64,000 bases of DNA, from NCBI RefSeq assembly GCF_018294505.1, contig NC_057814.1:36707054-36771053 (forward strand), in the 5' to 3' direction. Positions 21,132-30,463 of this stretch are shown in pieces. Positions within the stretch are counted from its first letter, which is position 1. Each line of letters begins with the position of its first letter. Source of the DNA: Triticum aestivum (lineage: Eukaryota > Streptophyta > Magnoliopsida > Poales > Poaceae). The position numbers and the translations under genes are program-made. The notes under the pieces were generated by a model. It saw only the letters and a list, made by a program, of their open reading frames with translations. It did no database searches and was not told the DNA's origin.

Positions 21132-22373
21132 GTCTCCTCGTCCTCGTCCTCGTCCAAGTAAGATCCCCCCCCCCCCACCCCCCGCCGCCGCTCCCGCGAG
21201 CGACGCGGGGGAAACCCTAGCCGCCGGCTCTCCGCGCCCTCCCTCCCTCCTCCTCCCCTCGCCGCCGCCGGCAAGGGCCAGCGGGCAAAGCCCGGCTGGC
21301 TTCGGCGGCGGCGGGGCCTCGTTTCCCCTCCCCTCGCCTTCCCCCGGCTGGCGCGGGACGGCCCGGGCGCGTGGAGGCGCTGCACTGGTGCGGGGTGCAG
21401 CGGTGCGGCGGCGGGGGCTCTGAGCGGCGGCGCACGTGGTTGGCGGCGTCGCGTGCGGGGCCTCCTCTTGCGGCGCGGCGGCCGCGGTCTCTGGTGGTGC
21501 CGCACCCGTCGGGTCCGGCCAGATCTGGCGCCGGCGGCCCGGCGGGTGGCCTGGACCACGGGCGACCTCCCCTGCCGTGGCCGGCGGCTGGCGGGGCAGG
21601 TGGCGTGGCGGCGGGGCCTCCAGTTTGGGCGGCGCAGGTGCGGGGGCGGCGGCCTCCTCCGGCGAGGTCACCCCTCCCTGGCGACGGGGGGAGGTGGTGC
21701 TGATGGTTCCGGCCGCTGGACTTGGCCGTGCGGGCGGCGAGTCGGCGGTGAGCATGGATCTCGTTTTGAAGACGGCGACCTCCGCGTTCTCTGGCCGCCC
21801 ACGCCGACTCGGTTGCCGGCGACCTCGTGTGGCTGGTTTAGTGGTTGGTTGGAGTGGGCTATGGATGGGGGAAACCCTTGGCGAGCTGCGGCAGCCACCA
21901 TGCCGGCGGCGCTCCGTCGCCGTTCTACTTCTTGGGGTCGGCATCGAGTCCTAGCCCATGCTCCTCCTCTCCTTGTCCCGGGTGAAAACCCGAATCCCCT
22001 TGGATTGGGCGGCGACGGCGTCTTGGCGTCGCTTTCTTCTTGAAGACGCCGCCTTTGGGATGGGTGAGCGGTGGTCGCGGCTTTGGCATGGTCGGTTGCC
22101 GGTTCTTCAGTGGGTCATGCTCGACATTGTTCGGTGTTCTTCGTGGCGTGGCCCGAGGTGGTGGCGTTGATCGGAGTAACTTTGCCGGCGTGGTAGCGTG
22201 TTGCCATCCTCTCCTAGTCCATCCGGGATCAAGCGTGCTCCCGGATGGCCGGCAACGGTATGGGAGTTGACGGCTGTGCGCTTCCTCCGGCGGCGGGCCG
22301 CTCCATTAGTGTGAGCGTGTCGTGGGCATATCCTAGAGTTGCCGGGGTCCTCGATGTCCTAGCTTCTAGGGTT

Positions 22374-22915
22374 CACTACAGGAAACAGCTTCTTTGCCGT
22401 CTGCCACGGCGGACGGCAAAGGCTCGAAAGGCAGACGGCAAAGACCTTTGCCGTCAGCCGCGGACGGCAAAAGGCTCCGGCAAAGAAGGCTACGGTAAAC
22501 AGCTGCTTTGCCGTCTGCTTCCTGGCGGCGGACGGCAAAGGCTCTTTGCCATCTGCGGCGGACGGCAAAGAGGGCGGACGGCAATAATTGCGCTGTCAGT
22601 CCGTTAAGTGGCTAACGGCAGACCTTTGCCGTCCGCCGCAGACGGCAAAATTTCTCTGGTCTTTGCCGTCCGCCTTATGATGTCATCTACACGTCACTAG
22701 ATGGCAGGTTCTTTGCCGTCTGCCACTGATGGCAAAGTGCAGGTTCTTTGCCGTCTGCCACGGACGGCAAAGTCTTTGCCGTCTGCCACTGTAGGCAAAC
22801 TGACCAAATGGGTCAGCTCCCAGGAAGCACAGTTGGCTGCCACGTGGCTTCTTTGCCGTCCGCGGCAGACGGCAAAGAGCTCTTTGCCGTCGGTGGCAGG
22901 CGGCAAAGAGCCTGC
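22374..22915. repeat. CACTA left TIR and subterminal repeats
   Basis: About 13 bp of terminal inverted repeat is followed by at least ten copies of the motif CTTTGCCGTC and its complement GACGGCAAAG, often as short palindromes. In CACTA elements such repeats bind the element-encoded protein. The clustering ends near 22915. Confidence 0.9.
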
Positions 22916-23219
22916 ATATTGTCTGTTTTTTCTGTTTTTTGTTAAGTCCCACAATTTGCACAGAAAATATATATGACATATAGATATATTTCACAGGCAT
23001 TCATCACATAAACAAGTTCATACATCATTTCATACATAAACAAGTTCCATCCATCATTTCATACATAAAGAAGTTCCATCCATACATAAAGTAGCACTCC
23101 ATAGCTAAGGTGACTAGAATGAGAAGACAAGAATGAGAAGACAAGAAGAAGAAGAGTAGAACAAGCACTCCATCCAGCACATAATGAAATCTGCAAAATG
23201 GCAAAATAAGAAAGTTAGA

Positions 23220-23720
23220 AATGGATCGTTTTTTAGGTAACTAAGGTGAAATGGATCGTTTTTGAGGTAACTAAGGTGAAATGGATCTTTTTTAGCTCAC
23301 TTAGGTCAAATGGATCGTTTTTGAGCTAACTTAGTTGAAATGGATCGGTTTTGAGCTCACTTTGTTGAAATGGATCATTTTTGAGCTAATTTAGTTGAAA
23401 TGGATCATTTTCAGCTAACTTAGGTGAAATGGATCATTTAAGAGCTAATTTAGGTGAAATGGATCGTTTTTTAGCTCACTTAGGTCAAATGGATCGTTTA
23501 TGAGCTAAATTAGTTGAAATGGATCATTTATGAGATAACCTAGGTAAGATGGGTCATTTTGGAGTTAACGTAGGTGAAATGGGCCATTTTAAAGCTAACG
23601 TAGGTAAAATGGATCATTTAGGAGCTAATCTAGGTAAAATGGGTCATTTTTGAGCTAACTTGGATGAACTGCATCATTTATAAGCTAACCTAGGTAAAAT
23701 GGGTCATTTTGGAGGAAAAT
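23220..23720. repeat. ~30-bp degenerate tandem repeat
   Basis: The unit GAAATGGATCGTTTTTGAGC, followed by TAACTTAGGT, recurs roughly every 30 bases about 16 times. Divergence grows toward the right, where GGTAAAATGGGTCATTT variants dominate. It lies just past the 3' end of the CACTA gene. Confidence 0.85.
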
Positions 23721-23822
23721 AAGCTAACTCTAGGTCATTATGGTAAGCATATTGGAGGAAATAAAGCTAAGTCTAGGTCTTTATGCATTTGTTAAGCAAA
23801 ACACTAAAGAAACTTACCGTGA

Positions 23823-26179
23823 TCAGGGAGATGTAGGAGCGGGGTGGCTAGTGCCGCTACCTGGAGAAGGATCGTGCGATGCGTTTCTGGAGTTAAGCTG
23901 CAACAAAGATCATTTCCAATGTCTCGTTAGCATTACGACACTCAAATGTTAAGACTACCAACTAATGTCCATTCAAACTAAACTCACCGTGCTCCCAGGA
24001 GCAATCACTGGCATCGGCGGAGCGGGCTGACCGGACTTCTCGCACACAGACTGCACATTTGGTTTTCAGAACAGAGTCATACTAGTTAGTAATGAGACTC
24101 AAATGTTAAGACTAGCAAGTAATCTGCAGAAGAAACTTACCACAAGGAGCTCGTACATGGCCCTTGCCTGCATGTCATTCCGTGCCCTCTCCTCCTCCAT
24201 CATCTTTCTCGTCCTCTCCTCCATCTCCCGCTGCCTCTCCGCCGCCTCCGCCAGAAGTTTCTCCGTTCTATCTCTCTCAGTCTGTATAGCAGCCTGCAAC
24301 ACCACTCACATGACCATTTGTAATCATTGATGGAAGCGCACACAATGTAATGGAGAAAGATAACTGAGTACGTATCACTAACCTTGATGGCGAGTTGCAC
24401 TGGCCGTTCACGAGGCCTTATCTCAGGAGCGGAGCTCGACTGGCGCGCCTTGATCTCCGGGAGAGTGCTAGGACAACGGATAAGTCCATCTCCAATGGCT
24501 ATGGAGCCATGGGACCTCCCGCCACCAGATATCATCACCAGCTCTGGATCAATGGGACCCTGGCTCGGGTTAAAGTCCTCCCCTTTCCTCACCTTCCCCT
24601 CATCTCTATATCTCACGAGCTTGTTGTGGGAGGAGATGTTGGTGAAGTTGTTTGCATCATCGAGGTCAGAGTGAGAGAAAGCCTTGACTTTCTTGAAAGA
24701 GCCAGTGTGGGCCATGGCATACAGGTCGTACACCTCTGGCACCTTATCCGCCTTATTGTGGCGTGCCTGAAAGAGAGAAACAATGAAAATTAGTAATTAA
24801 AGGGCTCAAGCTAGCATGATGAATGAATTGCATGAATCATGAAGCAAACCACATACCCAGTTGCGCCCGAACTGATATAAGTTGGAGCTGCCTTGATGGT
24901 GTGGCACACCTTCCATTTGGGCACGTTTGTCCTTGGCCTGGTTGTGGAGGGCTAGCCATTCTTGTGAGCACCACTCATCGACCAACACCTCCCAACAATC
25001 CATCCGATCCGCACACCATCTCGGAGGCGCCTAAGTTAGCAAATAGAAACTTGAGCGCTACGGCTAAGAATTACTAAATGAAGGAACTTAAGTAGAAGGC
25101 CTTAAGAATTACCTTCATGTACTGCTCCTTACTCAGGAACTTATCGCGGCACGCCGGCTTGGTCTTCTTGATACCACGCAAGGCGTAGTAGTCTCGAACA
25201 GCCTGCACCCGAGCCTCGTGCCGTAAGTTCTGGAGTAGGCGCTTGCAGACGTTCTCGATAACATTTGCGCTGTCCTCCTCGTATCCCTCCTCACACCTGT
25301 AGAATGTCTGCAATCAAATGAGACAATATTGATTAGTACAATTAATAACTAGCTAGTTGAAGATTTTGAAATGTGTAAAGGAGAAATTACCCAGAACGTC
25401 CTGATCACCATGTCTGCCCTCGTGTCGCACAAGACACCGTCGATAATGACATCCGGCGGGGCCGGGGCAGCCACGTAGTGCTCCCAGCTCAACCCAAGCT
25501 CTGGAAGCCGACCCTCACCAGGCAACGTGACAAACCCCGGGAAGTTTTGCCGGCAAAGAACTCCAAGGATGGAGTTGGGCCGGCGGACACTATGATGGTG
25601 GTCCCAACCCCTGCAGCATGACAAGGCCAACGCATTAGTTATTTGAAGAAACGTGAATGCAGAAGGTACAAAAATATTAAATGCACTTACGTACCTCTCC
25701 CCATCAGGGAAGATCAACCACCTCTGCTCGCGGGTCGCCGGCACGGACTGGAGCCATGTAGCACCACGCTGGTACACGGTGCCACCCTCCTCCTCAAGAT
25801 CAGTCGGCTCCCCGCCATCATCAGCATGGCCACTCGGCTCCTCGGGCTGATCCGGCCAGGTACCCCATCCGGACGTGTGCTCCTCCGGGGTCTCGTGGGC
25901 CGAACTCTCGTGAGCCGAAGGCCAGTCGACCCGAGGCTCGTGGGCCCAAGACCCGTGGACCGGAGGCTCGTGGACCGGAGTCCGTGTAGCCTCCTCCTCG
26001 GACGAGTCCACCCTAGCAGTCACGTGCTCGGGTGAAACAGCTGGGGGTGGCGGCGAGGAAGGTGCCCTAGCAGTCACCCTACCTCCTCTCCCGCGACCAC
26101 GTGCCCCACCTCCTCTCTTCCTACCTCGTCCCCTGCTGGGCACCGCGGTCGACGAAGAAGGGCCCGGCGGTGTGGACAT
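23823..26179 (-). CDS. CACTA accessory protein, Ptta/En/Spm family (PF03004-like), 8 exons
   Basis: Inferred exons in order are 26179-25695, 25610-25391, 25307-25113, 25030-24857, 24766-24383, 24293-24141, 24050-23988 and 23897-23823. All introns are GT-AG. The lengths sum to 1749 nt, open throughout, giving 582 residues. The start is MSTPPGPSSSTAV; an upstream in-frame ATG at 26251 is possible. Residues about 10-30 are a basic RGRGRKRGGGARGRGRGGR tract, then HEP/HES-rich low complexity. The middle holds PDVIIDGVLCDTRADMVIRT and DCWEVLVDEWCSQEWLALHN. The conserved block VYDLYAMAHTGSFKKVK is typical of the plant Ptta/En/Spm family. A charged coiled coil (EKLLAEAAERQREMEERTRK) is near the C-terminus. 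It is likely a DNA-binding element protein, not the catalytic transposase. Confidence 0.75.
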
Positions 26180-26389
26180 ACCAAAACCGAAACCTCGCAG
26201 CGATGAAACAACTGCACATTTAAAACGCACGGCGAGGTCGTCGAACACCAAACCTCGCAGCGATGAAACAACTGCACATTTAAAACTACCCGATCAACAC
26301 AATTATATATGATGTTTTTCATAACAAAATCAAAAGATATATGACCTAACTAATAATTCACAAATATATGACCCCGTCGGCTTCTGGAA

Positions 26390-26732
26390 GGCCAAAGAAC
26401 ACCTTTTCGGGGTCGGGGTCTCGGGGTCGGGGTGCCGGGTCGGGGTCGGGGTGCCGTGTCGGTGTCGGGGTCGGGGTGTCGGGTCAGGCTCGGGGTCGGG
26501 GTGTCGGGGTCGGGGTCGGGGTCGGGGTCTCGGGGTCGGGGTGTCGTGTCGGGGGTCGGGGTGTCGTGTCGGTCTCGGGGTGCCGTGTCGGGGTCGGGGT
26601 GTCAAGTCGGTCTCGGGGTGCCGTGTCGGGGTCGGGGTCTCGGGTCGGGGTGTCGGGTCGGGGTGCCGGGTCGGGTCGGGGTGTCGTGTCAGTGTCGGGG
26701 TCGGGGTGTCGGGTCAGGCTCGGGGTCGGGGT

Positions 26733-26771
<39 letters not shown>

Positions 26772-27285
26772 TCGGGGTCGGGGTGTCGGGGGTGTCGTGT
26801 CGGGGGTCGGGGTGTCGTGTCGGTCTCGGGGTGCCGTGTCGGGGTCGGGGTGTCGTGTCGGTCTCGGGGTGCCGTGTCGGGGTTGGGGTCTCGGGGTCGG
26901 GGTGTCGGGTCGGGGTGCCGGGTCGGGGTCGGGGTGCCGTGTCGGTGTCGGGTCGGGGTGTCGGGTCAGGCTCGGGGTCGGGGTGTCGGGGTCGGGGTCG
27001 GGGTCGGGGTCTCGGGGTCGGGGTGTCGGGGGTGTCGTGTCGGGGGTCGGGGTGTCGTGTCGGTGTTGGGGGTCGGGGTGCCGGGTCGGGGTCGGGGTGC
27101 CGTGTCGGTGTCGAGGTCGGGGTGTCGGGTCAGGCTCGGGGTCGGGGTGTCGGGTCGGGGTCGGGGTCGGGTTCTCGGGGTCGGGGTGTCGGGGGTGTCG
27201 TGTCGGGGGTCGGGGTGTCGTGTAGGTGTCGGGGTGCCGTGTCGGTGTCGGGGTGCTGTTTCGGGGTCGGGACTTCGGGGTGTCT
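26390..27285. repeat. G-rich (GGGGTC)n satellite-like array
   Basis: About 900 bases consist almost only of GGGGTC, GGGGTGTC and GGGTCGG units, with higher-order repeats of about 230 bp containing GTCAGGCTCGGGGTC. Four-G runs every few bases give dense G-quadruplex potential on the plus strand. Open frames of 285-351 codons here are compositional and not genes. Confidence 0.9.
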
Positions 27286-27478
27286 CCTCCTCCTCCTCCT
27301 CTTCTTCTTCTTCTTCTTCTTCTTCTTCTTCTTCTTCTTTCTCCTCCTCCTCCTCCTCCTCCTCCTCTTCTTCTTCTTCTTCTTCTTCTTCTTCTTCTTC
27401 TCCTCCTTCTCCTCCTCCTCCTCCTCCTCCTCCTCCTCTTCTTCTTCTTCTTCTTCTTCTTCTTCTTCCCCCTTCTAC
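27286..27478. repeat. CTT/CTC triplet polypyrimidine tract
   Basis: About 190 bases of nearly pure pyrimidine on the plus strand, made of alternating blocks of CTT and CTC triplets. It is capable of triplex (H-DNA) formation and sits directly beside the G-rich array. Confidence 0.9.
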
Positions 27479-27529
27479 TTAACCTAAACCTAAACTAACC
27501 TAAACTAAAAACCTAAACTAATTTAGGTG

Positions 27530-27835
27530 CGGCGGGGGGTGGGGGCCCGGCCGGCGGGGGGCCGGGGCGGCGGGGGGGATGGGGGCGGGGGCCGGGGCGG
27601 GGCGGTGGAGGAGGCGGCGGGGGGCGCGGGGCGGCGGGGGGCCGTGGCGGCGGTGGGGTGCGGGGCGGCGGTGGGGCGCGGGGCGGCGGGGGCCGGGGCG
27701 GGGGGGCGACGGGGCGGTGGGGCGGCGGGGAGCCGGGGCGGCGGGGCGACGGGGCGGCGAGGGCGACGGGGCGGCGGGGGCGACGGGGCGGCGGCGGGGT
27801 GGGAGAAGAAGGGCGCGAGGACGAAGTGAGTAACG
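27530..27835. repeat. GGCGGGG-rich low-complexity tract
   Basis: About 300 bases of GGGGCGGC-type sequence between a CCTAAA-containing stretch and the right subterminal repeats of the CACTA. Frames stay open on both strands for compositional reasons only. Confidence 0.85.
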
Positions 27836-27859
27836 GACGGGGGGTACGTGCCGTTAGTC

Positions 27860-28193
27860 AAGTGCCTTCTTTGCCGTCCGCCAGCCTTTGCCGTCCGCCT
27901 TTTTGCCTCTTTGCCGTCTGCTAGCGGACGGCAAAGAGGTGGGCCGTTATGATTTTTTCAAACGAGCGGGGGGTGGGGGCCACCACACTCTTTGACGTCT
28001 GCCAGCGGACGGCAAAGATTCTTTGCCGTCCGCTGGCAGACGGCAAAGAGCTGGCGGATGGCAAAGAGCTTCTTTGCCGTCAGCCTTTTCTTTGCCGTCT
28101 GTTTATGTGTAGCTGATGGCAAAGAGCTTCTTTGCCGTCAGCTAGCAGACGGCAAAGAGCTGGCAGATGGCAAATTAGCTGATTCCAGTAGTG
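27860..28193. repeat. CACTA right subterminal repeats and TIR
   Basis: Copies of TTTGCCGTCNGCC and its complement continue to the right end TTCCAGTAGTG. They mirror the left end at 22374-22915 and support one element spanning the whole interval. Confidence 0.9.
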
Positions 28194-28347
28194 GTTGTCA
28201 GGACTGCTGTTGTCTGGTGGCATCTTGTATCCTCTGTTGCCTTCTTTTTTCCTCCTTTCTTTTTGTGGTATCGATGGTTGTATGCTCGGCTGTTGCTTTA
28301 TAACATAAAGCGGGGGAAACCCTTTTTCGTAAAAGTACACGCATCAA

Positions 28348-28875
28348 CAGTAGAACGATTAGCACCTATTATTTATTTATTTATTTTATTGTGGGTAACA
28401 CCTATCATTAACTACCAAAGGAAAAAGATACATACATAATATTATATAATCACGTAAGTAATTTAGGAATGTTTTAATTCTGCCATTTATGCCACACACA
28501 TATACAAAAATTGTCAATATGAACATTTAAGTACAGAAGCATAATCCTTATTAGATACTAAATATAAATCATGTGTTATTGTTCATCCAACACTGAAGGA
28601 TGTGGCAACAAGATAGAATAATTATGCATTAAGATATACTCCATATTCAGAGTGTATTATATTATTTTGAGAAGGGAATCAGAGTGTATTTTAGTTTTTT
28701 TATTTCTGTGGGAAGAGTGTACTTTAGTTTGAACCAACATGCATAGTATACAAGGAAGTTACTCTTTGGAATGAGATGATAACAGATCCATCTTGTACTT
28801 ACAAATTTTTGGTTGCCAAATTTGCCCTTAACCAGTCAACGGTTAGGTTTAAATTACCCTCTTATATACCTCCTC
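28348..28875. other. AT-rich intergenic DNA
   Basis: Nothing is recognised here. It is the continuation of the target site of retroposon R2. Confidence 0.5.
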
Positions 28876-28878
28876 TGA

Positions 28879-30460
28879 GAGCATCTCTAGCCGCGCCCCC
28901 AACAGGCCCCCCAGGCCATTTTTTGCCGCCAACGCACAAAAAACGGCTCAGTCGCGTCCCAGGAGCCCGTTTTTCGCCGGTTTGGGCCAAAACTGGCGCC
29001 GGCGGACCCAGGCCGAACCCGGCGCGCTTGGGAGCGCCGGGGAAAGCGATTTTGGCGCGAACGGGAATGGGTCCGCCGAGTCAGCGACACGCCGCTTCGT
29101 CGTCCTGATCGCCTCGGTTCCCACGGGAATCAATGCCAAGGCTGCCGCGCCGGTCAGCCTTCATTCATGCCTCACAGGCGGCGCAGTGAAGGCGGCCGAC
29201 GTGCGTCCTGCCCGCTCCCGCCACGCGTCGCCCGGCATGCCGGTTCTTGTCGCCCCGCTTCGGCTATAAAAGCTGATCTCCCTGCCGGTGAACGCCACGG
29301 CCGCGTATCACCCACAGAAGCCACTTCTCCCCCCTTCCTCGCCGACGAGCAATGGCTGAGCGGTACCCCGGCAACTCCACGGCGACGAACGGCTTCGACC
29401 GACGCCATCTCCACGAGGACGAGGCGCGCCTCCTCTACGAGGCCGACTATCCGGCGCCCCCAGACAAGCGGGTGCCGGGCACGTGGAAATTGAGCGCCGG
29501 CGGCGTCTCGGTACCACCGGTGGCCACCGGGGCTGAACGGCGGGCCGAGATCGCCCGCATCCGCTCGTCGCTGATGGAGGCGCAGCAGAACGAGCCGAGG
29601 TACTCCGCCGACAGCCACACGATGTGGACCATGTACTTCAAGCGCCGCCACGAGGACCAGATCGCCTATCCCCCGCAGCCGCTACAGTGCCGACGGGTTG
29701 TGCGAGTGGTGGGGTGTGCCCGCACCCTCGAGGCCGTCCTCGACCACATCGAGACCGGCAACACGCCACGCCTCAAGTACCCGCCATGCCCGTCATACTC
29801 TCGCCGCCGTGGCAGCTCCTGGACGCCGCGGCGAATGGAGGCGGGGACCTCCTCGTCGTCGGGCTCCGGCTCCCTCTACTCCGACTCGCCGGTGCTCCAC
29901 CCCGTCAAGCCGGAGCCGGAGGAGACGCCGCTTCGGAGCCGCACCCGCAGCGGCGCCCTCGTCATCAATGACGGCGGCCGCCCCTCCCCACGTTCCCTCC
30001 GCCTAGTCCGGCCAAAGACCGAGCCGGGGCTGCTCCCCGTGAAGCCGGAGCACGCGGATATGGCCGCCGACGACGAGACCGCCCTCAAGTGGGTGAAGGA
30101 GGACTACGTCCGCGAGCAGATGGCGCACCAGCGCCGGGCTGCAAACGCGGGGAGGGCGGCGGCGTCGTCGTCGACAGCGACGAGGAGGACAAGCTCGGGC
30201 CGTCCAACCCCCCGCACGTCGGCGACCCTGGTCAGGGATGCAGTAGGGACGGGGGCGACGACGACGACGGCAACTACACCCGCTTCTACAGGCTCCTCGG
30301 CATGTAGAAGGCGGGCAGCGGCCGCGGCGTAGCAGGGCTAGGCGTAGTTTGTTTGTTTCTCTGTTTTTGTATAAATTTGAATGAAAGCTCGCCGAGTTTG
30401 GGCCATATTCGTATCAGATTGCCGAGTTTGAGCGATTTTGGGGGCGACCTGGAAATGCTC
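28879..30460 (+). mobile_element. TIR DNA transposon carrying one gene, 1.58 kb
   Basis: The left end GAGCATCTCTAGCCGCGCCC and the right end, complementary strand GAGCATTTCCAGGTCGCCCC, form an imperfect terminal inverted repeat. A 3-bp TSD TGA flanks it (28876-28878, 30461-30463). A 3-bp duplication fits PIF/Harbinger or CACTA-type elements; the termini are not CACTA, so a Harbinger-like assignment is a guess. It contains the ORF at 29352-30332. Confidence 0.7.
29352..30332 (+). CDS. hypothetical transposon-borne protein with VKPE motifs
   Basis: The frame encodes 326 residues from ATG 29352 in a CAATGGC context. The N-terminal part (DEARLLYEADYPAPPDKRVP, WKLSAGGVSVPPV) resembles uncharacterised proteins common in Triticeae transposon DNA, as I remember them; no function is known. 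The middle holds Ser-rich linkers and repeated VKPEP, PKTEP and VKPEH segments, which match the sumoylation consensus. A basic C-terminus follows. A +2 frame at 30140-30307 reads GDPGQGCSRDGGDDDDGNYT and ends RFYRLLGM; its acidic character suggests it is the original C-terminus and that an indel near 30150 switched frames. Confidence 0.5.
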   Translation: MAERYPGNSTATNGFDRRHLHEDEARLLYEADYPAPPDKRVPGTWKLSAGGVSVPPVATGAERRAEIARIRSSLMEAQQNEPRYSADSHTMWTMYFKRRHEDQIAYPPQPLQCRRVVRVVGCARTLEAVLDHIETGNTPRLKYPPCPSYSRRRGSSWTPRRMEAGTSSSSGSGSLYSDSPVLHPVKPEPEETPLRSRTRSGALVINDGGRPSPRSLRLVRPKTEPGLLPVKPEHADMAADDETALKWVKEDYVREQMAHQRRAANAGRAAASSSTATRRTSSGRPTPRTSATLVRDAVGTGATTTTATTPASTGSSACRRRAAAAA

Positions 30461-30463
30461 TGA

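Larger units (their letters stand above)
22374..28193. mobile_element. CACTA (En/Spm) DNA transposon, non-autonomous, 5.8 kb
   Basis: The left end is CACTACAGGAAACAGC and the right end, on the complementary strand, is CACTACTGGAATCAGC. The 3-bp TSD GTT is perfect (22371-22373 and 28194-28196). Both ends carry many subterminal copies, in both orientations, of TTTGCCGTC followed by an NGCC-type tail. No TNP2-type transposase is present. One intact gene occupies 23823-26179 on the minus strand; the rest is tandem and low-complexity repeat. Confidence 0.95.
21132..28332 (+). mobile_element. non-autonomous LINE-mobilised retroposon R2 (interrupted)
   Basis: It is bounded by a perfect 15-bp TSD. 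Without the CACTA it is about 1.38 kb (21132-22373 plus 28197-28332). It starts with CTCGTC repeats, a C-tract, and then GGGGGAAACCCTAGCCGCC near 21208. It ends with a GCTTTA/TAAAGC stem-loop at about 28293-28311 and a short A-tract. The interior is GC-rich. Frames of 170-280 codons exist on both strands but have no LINE domain. The 5' motif, 3' stem-loop and length match R1 (4261-20194). Confidence 0.75.

Noticed and set aside
21090..21954. 284-codon minus frame and plus frames over 170 codons in retroposon R2
   Set aside because: Low-complexity Pro/Ala/Arg or Gly/Arg products in GC-rich DNA with no LINE domain; not supported as genes.
26368..27487. Three overlapping plus-strand frames of 285-351 codons
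   Set aside because: They are translations of the GGGGTC repeat and the CTT/CTC tract in all frames and give only Gly/Arg/Val/Ser and Leu/Phe/Ser repeats.
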